NCBI GenBank assembly: GCA_028023455.1
Contig: JAQFVV010012423.1
Coordinates: forward strand, 3,707,753-3,771,752
Reading direction: 5' to 3'
Length of the DNA stretch: 64,000 nt
From: Epiperipatus broadwayi
Taxonomy: Eukaryota > Onychophora > Udeonychophora > Euonychophora > Peripatidae
How positions within the stretch are numbered: position 1 is the stretch's first letter; every line of letters starts with the position of its first letter. The position numbers were made by a program, and so were the translations under genes. Positions 36,164 to 54,441 of the stretch are shown here, in pieces. The notes beneath the pieces are model-generated. The model searched no databases. It was not told the DNA's origin and saw nothing but the letters and a program-made list of their open reading frames with translations.

Positions 36164-38387
36164 TGTAACGAGCACAGACATTCGTTACATTGTTATTGTT
36201 TTTTATATATTATTAAACAAGTTAAAATAAGAAGTTTGCATTTAAAAATTTTCTTTAAGAATTAAAAATTGAAATTAAACATCATCTTAAACTCGTACAT
36301 GTTAAATCGCACAGATAATGAAAAATTATTAAAATAAAACTTTATTAAAGAAAAAGTATTTTAAAACTAAATTTTAAAAAGATTTGGAGATAAAATTATA
36401 TCTTTAAATTTATCTTTAAATATATTTTTGATTTGGAAAACAGGGTAATTAATCAGAAATGGAAATGATTGTTAATTAGTTAAATGTAAACCAGCCTTGG
36501 GCATTTAAATGTAAAAACAGCAATCAGATAGGAAAACAATAGAAACTGTTAGCAAATAAGAAAAAATTCCTATGGAATCGGACCGCAGCGAAAGGACCAT
36601 CGCATCGGTGACGTAATGTAAATTCAATCCTTCACATTAATATAAAAAGGACAAGTTTGGAAATTATTAATTAGTGAGTGATAGTGATTATTATGATGTG
36701 ACAGATAGGTGTTAGTGCAGAGGTGCGGGAGAAGTGATTGAAGAGACGCACGATTCAATCACTTCAGTTTTGCTAGGAAAGAAAGAGAAATGAACTATCG
36801 TTTTTCTACATTGAGGACCAGTCAAAACAAAAACCTCCGGATGGATAAATAAATCGGCCAACAGAATATCAATTTTAGAATGGCGTGGGAATTTACATTC
36901 ATGGCAAGCAACGGATAAAGTTGGACGTTTTAAAAATCGTAAGAACTTTATATTCACTTGAAACAATAAGAACTTTAAATTTTAAAACTTTTTAGTAAAT
37001 AATGCAATATTATCCTATCTGACCAACTTAATTTATTAATAATGTTATTTGATGTATTTCTTTTTTATATATATATATTTAAAATCATTTCCATTGATTT
37101 ATTTACTTTTTTGTTCTTTAAGTTTTATTATGATTTCTGTTTTCCGTTAAGGTAAATTATATAAATGTTAAACTTAAGTCGGGCGTGAATGGCGGTATAG
37201 ATTTGTAAAGTTATATTAGGGGAGGGTAATCTTAGGTTATTTATGTCATTGTTAGATTGAGTCAATGGATTGGATATATTGATGTAGCTAGTAGATGAAG
37301 TCGGAGATTCGCTACTGGCAGAATCATTTATATATACGCCGCACTCACCCGTTTGCCTATGGAAGGAATTATAAGACGGAGAACGCAGTTCCTTTCTATG
37401 GAGTTTTTTTTATTGTTCTTCTCGTTAGATAGATGTAATATTCCTATCTGATTGAGAGTCAATGTCTTTTCTTAATCTTTTTGGTGCTGCCGTATTCCGA
37501 ATTACATTGAATACATCGATATATCAGATGGATTGATGCCAGTTTGACTGCGAATTTTAGCCTAAGGTTAAATAGGGATAGAATGTTTATTGTCAAAAGC
37601 AAATTTATATGGTCTATTCATACTCGACCCTAAATAAAAATGCATTAAATTTAAGTTGTTTATAGACGCTTGCATGGATTGTTTATTGGTTAACTATGTT
37701 TTGCATTTCCATATTTGATCAAAATATATAGACATTCGATAAATAATGATACCTTACGGTGAGTATCAAAAATGTATTTATTCGGATGTCTTTTAAGTTA
37801 TTGGTGACAATGCAAGTATCTTATGGTGAATACTATTGGGTTACGTATTAAGTTCCCTCCACAATTGTCAGTAATCAATAATTTTGTATTTTGATCGTTT
37901 ATGTTTACTTTGAAATGTTTTTGACCGTGAAATCTATGTAACCGATCTATATTCAACATTATAAACAAGCTTTCATAAATTTATCTGTGCGAACTTAATT
38001 AAAATGTAAAATTAGAATATAATAGTAATTAAATGTAAATTAAAGTCAAAAATCAAAGTTAAAAATAATGTTAAATGTTAAAATGTAAAACTAATACTAA
38101 AATAATTTTAAATCTTATATATATGTGCATAAATAAATGTTTGTATGTTAATTACTGGCAGTGGCTTATTTTATTCTTTTTTATATATATACTCTTAGAT
38201 TATCTTATTAAATCTCTGCTATTCCACTGAGCTAGTGACATGGGCTAATGACCGGAAGCAAAATAAAAAAAAAATTTTTTTTTTTGACTTACACATCTGC
38301 CTACTTTATAAATTTTTCTAGGCTCAAATGCCTAGATGGCGCCCCGTAGTGCAGTTTACGTTAAGTCTTATTCTCCGTATCGTTACA
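36164..38387 (+). repeat. 5' LTR of the complete copy
   Basis: Contains an opening stem (TGTAACGA with a near-complement 10 bases on), CRE-like TGACGTAA (36609-36616), TATAAAAAG (36641-36649) and AATAAA (38132-38137) followed by TGTTTGTATGTT. This implies a short U3, an R of about 1.5 kb and a U5 of about 230 bases. Confidence 0.85.
36609..36649 (+). promoter_or_regulatory. LTR promoter: CRE-like site plus TATA box
   Basis: TGACGTAA then TATAAAAAG 24 bases further on, at the same LTR position as 4478-4518. The downstream LTR keeps TGACGTAA (39536-39543) but its TATA is mutated to TCTAAAAAG, so only the 5' LTR of this copy has the full pair. Confidence 0.45.
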
Positions 38388-39092
38388 ACTGGCGAACCAA
38401 CTCGGGCCGATCTTTAATAAACCACATATACCCTGAGCAAATTTTATCAAAATGAAATATTTTTATCTGCTTACATATAGTCGTATACTTTGAATTTTAT
38501 AAAAGCACTGCCAGAAGAAATTACGCATATATATTAAACACGAGAATGTATAAATAATTTTAAAACTAAATTTTGTTTAAAAAAAAAAGTCAAAAGGTTG
38601 CAATTGATATGTTTTTTTTGTTGATATATATTATGCTTTTATGTGTATAGGTGCACACAGCCATGTAAGTTTATGATCGAAATGTGGTACCTTACGATGA
38701 GTACCATTGGGAATTTACTTCAGCGTAATCCTATTTAAGCATTTTAATCAGTCATAAATAAGTAGTGGTATTTATAATTGTGCTGCAAATATACACGTAT
38801 AAATCCATTATCTTAAAACATATTTATCTCAATGCAACCTTCCTAAATAATTTAAATAATTTGCTTGTCATGCCGTGAGTAAAAATAAAATGTATAAAAT
38901 AAAATAGAATTCTCGGGGGGAGGAGGTGTAAACGTAAATGGTCCTTAGGTAAGCAATAGTCAACATTTTCTTTTTGTATTTAGTCTTTATACTAACCGAA
39001 TGTTTGTAAATTTTGTTAATCGTGTACCGTAATTACTAACCATGAGTAAAATATTTTTTTTTTGATCATTTTTTTAAGCAACTTTACTGATA
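38388..39092 (+). repeat. Internal region of the complete LTR element
   Basis: Primer-binding-site-like start, then AT-rich non-coding sequence. A purine tract GGGGGGAGGAGG lies near 38917-38928, about 165 bases before the 3' LTR; a standard polypurine tract would abut it. The bases next to the LTR (ACTTTACTGATA) are conserved between copies instead. Confidence 0.7.
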
Positions 39093-41325
39093 TGTAACGA
39101 GCACAGACGTTCGTTACATTGTTTTTGTTTTATATATTATTAAACAAGTTAAAATAAGAAGTTCGCATTTAAAAATTTTCTTTAAGAATTAAAAATTGAA
39201 ATTAAACATCATCTAAAACTCGTACATGTTAAATCGCACAGATAATGAAAAATTATTAAAATAAAACTTTATTAAAGAAAAAATATTTTAAAACTAAATT
39301 TTAAAAAGATTTGGAGATAAAATTATATCTTTAAATTTATCTTTAAATATATTTTTGATTTGGAAAACAGGGTAATTAATCAGAAATGGAAATGATTGTT
39401 AATTAGTTAAATGTAAACCAGCCTTCGGCATTTAAATGTAAAAACATCAGTCAGATAGGAAAACAATAGAAACTGTTAGCAAATAAGAAGAAATCCCTAT
39501 GGAATCGGACCGCAGCGAAAGGACCATCGCATCGGTGACGTAATGTAAATTCAATCCTTCACATTAATCTAAAAAGGACAAGTTTGGAAATTATTAATTA
39601 GTGAGTGATAGTGATTATTACGATGTGACAGATAGGTGTTAGTGCGGAGGTGCGGGAGAAGCGATTGAAGAGATGCACGATTCAATCACTTCAGTTTTGC
39701 TAGGAAAGAAAGAGAAATGAACTATCGTTTTTCTACATTGAGGACCAGTCAAAACAAAAACCTCCGGATGGATAAATAAATCGGCCAACAGAATATCAAT
39801 CTTAGGACGGCGTGGAAATTTACGTTCATGGCAAGCAACGGATAAAGTTGGACGTTTTAAAAATCATAAGAACTTTATATTCACTTGAAACAATAAGAAC
39901 TCTAAATTTTAAAACTTTTTAGTAAATAATGCAATATTATCCTATCTGACCAACTTAATTTATTAATAATGTTATTTGATGTATTTCTTTTATATATATA
40001 TATATATATATATATTTAAAATCATTTCCATTGATTTATTTACTTTTTTGTTCTTTAAGTTTTATTATGATTTCTGTTTTCCGTTAAGGTAAATTATATA
40101 AATGTTAAACTTAAGTCGGGCGTGAATGGCGGTATAGATTTGTAAAGTTATATTAGGGGAGGGTAATCTTAGGTTATTTATGTCGTTGTTAGATTGGGTC
40201 AATGGATTGGATATATTGATGTAGTTAGTAGATGAAGTCGGAGATTCGCTACTGGCAGAATCGTTTATATATACGCCGCACTCACCCATTTGCCTATGGA
40301 AGGAATTATAAGACGGAGAACGCAGTTCCTTTCTATGGAGTTTTTTTTATTGTTCTTCTCGTTAGATAGATGTAATATTCCTATCTGATTGAGAGTCAAT
40401 GTCTTTTCTTAATCTTTTTGGTGCTGCCGTATTCCGAATTACATTGAATACATCGATATATCAGATGGATTGATGCCAGTTTGACTGCGAATTTTAGCCT
40501 AAGGTTAAATAGGGATAGAATGTTTATTGTCAAAAGCAAATTTATATGGTCTATTCATACTTGACCCTAAATAAAAATGCATTAAATTTAAGTTGTTTAT
40601 AGACGCTTGCATGGATTGTTTATTGGTTAACTATGTTTTGCGTTTCCATATTTGATCAAAATATATAGACATTCGATAAATAATGATACCTTACGGTGAG
40701 TATCAAAAATGTATTTATTCGGATGTCTTTTAAGTTATTGGTGACAATGCAAGTATCTTATGGTGAATACTATTGGGTTACATATAAAGTTCCCTCCGCA
40801 ATTGTCAGTAATCAATAATTTTGTATTTTGATCGTTTATGTTTACTTTGAAATGTTTTTGACCGTGAAATCTATGTAACCGATCTATATTCAACATTATA
40901 AACAAGCTTTCATAAATTTATCTGTGCGAACTTAATTAAAATGTAAAATTAGAATATAATAGTAATTAAATGTAAATTAAAGTCAAAAATCAAAGTTAAA
41001 AATAATGTTAAATGTTAAAATGTAAAACTAATACTAAAATAATTTTAAATCTTATATATATGTGCATAAATAAATGTTTGTATGTTAATTACTGGCAGTG
41101 GCTTATTTTATTCTTTTTTATATATATACTCTTAGATTATCTTATTAAATCTCTGCTATTCCACTGAGCTAGTGACATGGGCTAACGACCGGAAGCAAAA
41201 TAAAAAAAAAAAAATTTTTTTTTGACTTACGTATCTGCCTACTTTATAAATTTTTCTAGGTTCAAATGCCTAGATGGCGCCCCGTAGTGCAGTTTACGTT
41301 AATTCTTATTCTCCATATCGTTACA
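39093..41325 (+). repeat. 3' LTR of the complete copy
   Basis: Nearly identical to 36164-38387. Differences include a longer AT run near 39992-40014 and the TCTAAAAAG substitution at the TATA position. AATAAA is at 41069-41074. The end is at TCGTTACA (41318-41325). Confidence 0.85.
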
Positions 41326-41552
41326 ATATATGATCTGTATCAGTTGTACTTGTAAAGTCATACCGCCTCCATTATTAATATTAAAATAGATTCTTTTATA
41401 TCCTGAAATGCTCTTTTGAAATCTAATGTCTGTACTCATTTATCATTAATAATTAAATAAATAATTGATTGTTATTGGAAACGAATCATTTTGCTTCCAC
41501 ATAAATTATTAAATTGAAATTCTATACTGATACAACTCTAAATTAATTATGG

Positions 41553-49378
<7,826 letters not shown>

Positions 49379-49484
49379 ATAAAAACACAGAAATACTTTT
49401 CTATAAAACTACTTTAATATTTCAATCAGTCTGCTGGTTGAAATATTAAAGTAGTTTTATAGAGAAGTAATTCTGTGTTTTATT
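49379..49484. repeat. Hairpin repeat with ~46 bp arms
   Basis: The left arm 49380-49425 and right arm 49438-49483 are reverse complements with few mismatches (core ACTACTTTAATATTTCAA), around the 12 base loop TCAGTCTGCTGG. It is a miniature foldback sequence; no coding potential. Confidence 0.85.
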
Positions 49485-49501
49485 ATATATATATATATAT
49501 A

Positions 49502-49615
49502 TGTTCAAAAGATGGCGCTATACTTGTTCGGCGGTTTTGGTATAGCGCCATCTTTTGAACATAAATAACAAGTGATAGCAGGTTACGTGATTAACTTGTT
49601 TTTGTTTTTTATATA
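49502..49615 (+). repeat. Foldback repeat with perfect 21 bp arms
   Basis: TGTTCAAAAGATGGCGCTAT plus A (49502-49522) and its exact complement (49541-49561) surround an 18 base loop. A tail follows with AACAAGTGATAGCAGGTTAC and a T-rich end (CTTGTTTTTGTTTTTT). It is embedded between (AT)n runs. Layout and motifs (AGATGGCG, the GTTAGCAAG/GATAGCAGG-type tail, CTTGTTTTTG) match elements at 55.7-56.5 kb. Confidence 0.75.
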
Positions 49616-50927
49616 TATATATTCCAGTATCAAGGTCCAGATTGTCACATCCAATGTTTGAACATCACATGATCTGTTAAATAACTCATTACTGATTCTT
49701 TAGTAAAATGAACAATTTGTCATTTTAAAATTGAATTTGAGATGGAAGTTTCATATTGATAGTAATTCTGAAGTAAGAAGTTTTATTTGGGAATTTTCCT
49801 CTCTACCAAGAAAGTAAAACAAACCTAGGCATGTTTTTAAAAGTAATCTGTCTTAAATAATATGTCTTAATCTATAAGCCTGACATAGTCACTAAAATAT
49901 TAAAACTAATTACAAAGCAGTAATATTAATGGTGGTAAAAGAGTATAGGGGTAATAATAACATTTTATTAGTTTTTTTTCTAAATAAAAATGTATGAAAC
50001 ATGTGAATGTTAAAAATAAAAGAAATCTATGAAAGTATTATTTAAATGCAATTTATCCACTTTACTTTGAACACCAGCAAAATAAATTAAATGGTGAATT
50101 TGGCAAGAGATTATTTATTTAAGTATAATAAAACTATGTTTAATAAAACTCACCTTCCAAAAAACATTAGTTTAATTTATTAGAGTTACTACAATTTATT
50201 TTAGAAACCATAACGTAAAATAAAATGAGACTGAATAATATAAATTTATAGTGAAGTCTGATTTGTTACCTTCTTTATTTGAAAACTTCTAAAAGTATTT
50301 ATAAAAATCTAACACCATTAAAATTTGTTTACAATGGTGTTTAGTGCCTATTTATTAATGTTAAAAATTAATCAAATTCTGAAGCAATAAAACAAGGTCC
50401 AGGTTTCATTTAAGAATGCAGGGATTTAATAGTTTATATATATATTCCAAGATTAGATTCAAAAAGTTCAGAAAAACATAAAGTTTTTAATTCTAGCTAA
50501 ATAATAGAATTTCTTCAGCGAGTAAATCGCTTTTATATGCTATTAATAAAAAATGAAAGAGTAGTTATATTTAGAAGTCTTTAATGCATTTTTGTCTTTA
50601 AAAAATTGGCACAATGATTATCCCAAATAATGATATTGTTTTAAATAATATGCAATTATTTGTTTTTGCATATCACATGGTCTTAATACCATAAGAAATG
50701 ACTTTAGGTAGAAAACTCATCAATAAATAAAATGGATTTTTTTACAATCTCAATGAATGGCATTGTATGAAATATATTTTAGTCAGGAATCATAATAATA
50801 AAATGTTTAGATTGCATAACCTTTTAGAAATGAATAGAATTAAACAAATTATAGATTAAATTTTTGAACTTGAATTTTTAAGATTGTCATATTAAATAAG
50901 TCAGTATTTCTCTTAAGAAGCCTGATG

Positions 50928-50929
<2 letters not shown>
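49616..50929. other. AT-rich spacer, no gene recognised
   Basis: No coding frame with family resemblance and no repeat noticed. Confidence 0.5.
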
Positions 50930-50962
<33 letters not shown>

Positions 50963-51020
50963 TTTATAAATATAGTTAGCTATATATATATATATATATA
51001 TATAGCTAACTTATTTATAA
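50930..51020. repeat. (AT)n arrays flanking an inverted repeat
   Basis: Two (AT)n runs. TTTATAAATATAGTTAGCT (~50962-50980) is inverted as AGCTAAC plus TTATTTATAAA (~51003-51020) around the second (AT)n. It lies directly upstream of the Penelope RT scrap. Confidence 0.8.
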
Positions 51021-51146
51021 AATATATAAAAATTCGTGCATTATTCAGCACGTTTAAATACTATCATTTGTCTCAGATATATAGATGATACGTTTATTAT
51101 CTGGCATCATAGTAAAGACAACTTACATGATTTTTTTTTCACACAT
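51021..51146 (+). pseudogene. Penelope-like RT fragment (active-site region)
   Basis: Plus strand reads CLRYIDDTFIIWHHSKDNLH, the Penelope-type RT active-site box (RYIDD with FIIW after it). Only about 35 residues remain. Homology stops near 51146, where an RTE-like LINE fragment in the opposite orientation begins; the open frame continuing to 51305 is that LINE read antisense. The matching 3' part of a Penelope-like element is at 60.1 kb. Confidence 0.75.
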
Positions 51147-51149
51147 ATA

Positions 51150-52140
51150 AGATCTGCTAAAACACATTTATTAAAAACCTTCCTTTTCAAACACAAAGGC
51201 ATATTTCCTTTTAGTATCAAGTTATTTCTACTAAAAGCACGTAAACCAAGTTTAAATCTATTATTAATTTCATCCATTACGTTTCCATCTGTATTAATAA
51301 TATAACCAAGATATTTCTAACTATTACCTTCTTCTAACTCATTATAATCAATCTTTATTTGCATATTTTGAAAAAATCCATTAAACATTACTTTTGTCTT
51401 TTTAACATTTACCTTTAATCCTACTCTCCGACTTTCATATGATCCTGCATCTCTAAAGCATTATTTGCAAAAACCACTACAACATCTGCAAAATCTAAAT
51501 GACTTAAATAATCTCCATTTACTTTCACTCATTGAGCTTCCCATTTTAATCGACAAAATACTTCTTGCAAGACTGCTATAAATTTTTTTTTGGAGATATG
51601 AAGTCACCCTGTCTTATGCCCTTCTCAATGTAGACTTTCCCCATATCATTATGCAATCTAATTGTTACTGTTGCATTTTTATAAATATTCTTTAAAATAT
51701 GAGAATATACTGGATGTATACCTTGATGATCCAATGCTTTAATCACTGAAGATTAGTTTATAGAATCAAATGCATTTTCATAATCTACAAATCCAAAGCA
51801 TAATGGCAACTCATATTCATTTGCCCTTTATATAATTTCTCCAAATACCTGGATATGATCTATTGTACTAAAACCACTTTTAAATCCAGCTTGTTCTCTT
51901 GGTTGGTGGAAATCCAATGTTCTCTGTAGACAAGTTGTAATTATCTTGGTAAAAATTTTGTATAAAACTGATAAAAGGCTGATAGGTCTGTAATTTCTAA
52001 AATCTTCTTTATGACCTTGTTTAAATATTAATACTGCTTTCTTCCAAACATCTGATACATCATTATCATTTAGACATTTGGTATATAACTTTGCTAAAAA
52101 AATTATATTTCTTCACCTGCTTTTTTTTTAATATATCAAT
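51150..52140 (-). pseudogene. RTE-like LINE reverse transcriptase fragment
   Basis: Minus-strand fragment collinear with 61967-62960 of the longer element at the right edge. It contains the RT region from the linker to past the active site, heavily mutated. The FADD box reads FADV (near 51485-51500), losing the second catalytic aspartate. Several stops and frameshifts leave no long frame. Ends: Penelope scrap on the left, AT repeats on the right. Confidence 0.85.
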
Positions 52141-52289
52141 TATAATAATATAATTATATATATATGGTTGGGACCTAGAATATGGTGCAATACTGAGTGT
52201 CAAAATAATTTTATTAGTGATTGTGATATAAAATTATATAGAATGTATTAAAAATAAGAAAATCTATATTTTTGTTGTTGTTTTATTGT

Positions 52290-53300
52290 ATTTTATTAAG
52301 TTGTCTCATGTCTACCATCAATAGGGTAATATGATATTGAAGTTTTTTAAAGACATTTGCCAATTCATTTCCAGTAATTTTTAAAATCACATTAGTTATT
52401 TTAGCTTTCAATCATTTAACAATTGCAGTTTAATTGCACACACTATTGTTTTCACAGGTCAAAAATAAACAAATCTAATTGAGTCAAGTCTTGTTAATGT
52501 GGAGGCCAAGAAAATGATCCATTAGGAAATTTCTGATTTAGAAACTGTCTAACACACTGAGGAAAGTGGCAAAGAGCTTTATCTTATTGAAATACTATAT
52601 CATTTTAGTCCTAACTGTTCAAGCTGAGGAATAAAGTAATTCTTCAGAATATCTAAGTAGATGTCACCATTAGTAGCATGATCTTCAAAAAAGAATGACT
52701 CAATGATTTCTTTTTTTTTTCAAAGCACAACCCACATTGGAGAGTCACTTTCATGTTCATCAGTTTCATTTGGGTTTTCAATTCCCCAAATCTGGCAATT
52801 ATGCCTGTTGATCTTCCCACTAATATAAAATGTTGCTTTTTCAGAGAAAATTAAACTACTCAAACTTAATGCATAATCATTGTCAAGATTTTCATTGAAC
52901 TGATGGCAAAAAGTTAATCATGCATGATAGTCCTCTTCTAAGAACACTTGATGTAAATAAAATTTTGTAAGATTTTATGTGAAGTCTTTTCAATAGATTC
53001 TTGTGAACAGTGGACTTTACAAGTCTCAGCTCTAATGATGCTTATTTTAATGACTTTCTTGGACTTACCTTAAAGGATTGTTCTAAAGATGCTACAACTT
53101 CATCACTGACATGTGAGTTATCAGATCATGACTTATCATAGATTGAGTGTACATTTTTGAATTTTTTATCCATTTGGCAATAGAGGTTCTATAAGGTGGC
53201 TCTTTACTGCATTCAGTTCTAAACATTCTTTGTAATAAAACAGTAGATTTCAGTTAAGCCAACTAAAGAACTCAGTTTACTTTTTCTTCAATTGAAGTCA
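52290..53300 (-). pseudogene. Tc1/mariner-type DDE transposase, dead
   Basis: Minus-strand relic of a DDE transposase of the IS630/Tc1/mariner superfamily. In order: SDEVVASLEQSFKVSPRKS and KSTVHKNLLKRLHIKSYKI (N-terminal DNA-binding helices, ~53000-53130), LIFSEKATF (normally FSDEATF), INRHNCQIWGIENPNE and EHESDSP. Then FFEDHATNGDIYLDILKNYF and PQLEQL, a Q-stop-DKALCHF segment (normally QQDGAPCH), VRQFLNQKFPNG and WPPH-stop-QDLTQLDLF (normally SPDLTPLDFF). The first catalytic D is E, and several stops interrupt the frame. Terminal repeats were not found. Confidence 0.85.
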
Positions 53301-53488
53301 TGGGTCATGTAATTTTAATAAATAAATAATTTTAAAACTTTAAAAATTATTAAATTATTGTGTTGATGAGTTACTAAATAATTTTACCAAAAATAGGCAC
53401 ATTAAGTTTTCTAATATTTTTTATAGATTTTTTTTTATCCCAAATACTAATAAAGTTATATATTTTTTAAATTGCACATGGACTTCTA

Positions 53489-53567
<79 letters not shown>

Positions 53568-53574
53568 CTTCAAC
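53301..53574. repeat. AT-rich spacer with two (AT)n arrays
   Basis: (AT)n at about 53492-53527 and 53532-53565, separated by TTGAA. Otherwise nothing recognised. Confidence 0.8.
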
Positions 53575-54266
53575 CATTATCATGCCACTGCAGAATGAAA
53601 GTCTCTCCAAGCTTAATCCATCTCCGATCTTTAGCTTCTCTTCTCCACACTAACCCTGCACACTTTCTTATTTCATCCATCCATCTCACATGTGGTCACT
53701 TTCTGGGTCCTTTCCAATCTCTTGGAATCCAGTTTAAAATTTCAATTGTCCATCTATTATCATATCTTCTAGCAATATGTCCAGTGCAACTACAATCTTT
53801 TTATTTTTTTCAATGATGCCAGTAACACCTGTTTGTTCTCTTACCCATACATTGCATTTTCGATCTCTTCTTGTTACTCCCAACATACATCTCTCCATAC
53901 TTCTTTGAGTGGTCTGAAGTCTCTGTATTTCTCTTCTATTAAGTGTCCAAGTCTATAAGTAAACTGGTAAAACACATTTGTTAAAAACCTTTCTTTTCAA
54001 ACACATAGGCATATTTCCTTTTAGTATCAAGTTATTTCTACCAAAATCACTCCAACCAAGTTTAATTTTATGATTAATTTTCTTCATTATGTTTCCATCT
54101 GTATTAATAATCTGACCAATGTATTTGTAACTGTTAACTTCTAATTCATCATAATCAATCTTTATTTTCATATTTTGAGTAAATCGATTAAACATTACTT
54201 TAGTCTTTTTAACATTTATCTTTAGTCCTACTTTCCTACTTTCATCTGATAACTCCTGCAACATTT
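53575..54266 (-). pseudogene. RTE-like LINE 3' fragment
   Basis: Minus-strand copy collinear with 61553-62260 of the right-edge element. 54243-53953 encodes LQELSDESRKVGLKINVKKT, the block after the RT active site, then KVMFNRFTQNMKIKIDY and further C-terminal sequence. 53900-53580 is the 3' end with a GHIARR-type region, frame-shifted. Near 53945 about 10 bases are missing relative to the other copy. The 3' end (GGTTGAAGATT on the minus strand) meets (AT)n at 53565. The 5' border at ~54266 joins a non-RTE sequence in frame. Confidence 0.85.
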
Positions 54267-54441
54267 TACAGATTAACAACATTTTGGGCCAAAATCTATA
54301 TTGTCGACATTTGGAATCTTTCAGTAGCTTTAATAACAACTTCTCTGCTCTATCTAATGTTTGACCAATCTCAGGAGCATTGTTTTTAAACAATTTATTA
54401 CTACCACATTTCATTTTAAATTTATGTAAATAAAGATACAA
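54267..54441 (-). CDS. Unidentified open segment fused in frame to the LINE fragment
   Basis: The 162-codon frame 54441-53953 starts with about 50 codons that do not match the RTE-like LINE: MKCGSNKLFKNNAPEIGQT, LDRAEKLLLKLLKDSK, CRQYRFWPKMLL. It then continues into LINE sequence (MLQELSDESRKV). The segment is protein-like, lysine- and leucine-rich, possibly helical. It could be a transcript joined to the LINE cDNA by template switching, an older element, or chance. I do not recognise it. Confidence 0.25.

Larger units (their letters stand above)
36164..41325 (+). mobile_element. Non-autonomous LTR element, complete copy
   Basis: Best copy of the family. The 5' LTR is 36164-38387 (2224 bp), the internal region 38388-39092 (705 bp), the 3' LTR 39093-41325 (2233 bp). 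Both LTRs start TGTAACGA and end TCGTTACA, the TG...CA form with short terminal inverted repeats. The element sits in an AT tract; ATAT flanks both sides, compatible with a 4 bp target duplication but uninformative there. After the 5' LTR come two bases and TGGCGAACCAACTCGGGCC, a likely primer-binding site. No gag or pol frame exists anywhere. The LTRs differ only at scattered positions, so the insertion is recent. The large LTRs and tiny non-coding interior resemble LARD/TRIM-type elements, though the proportions are unusual. Confidence 0.85.
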
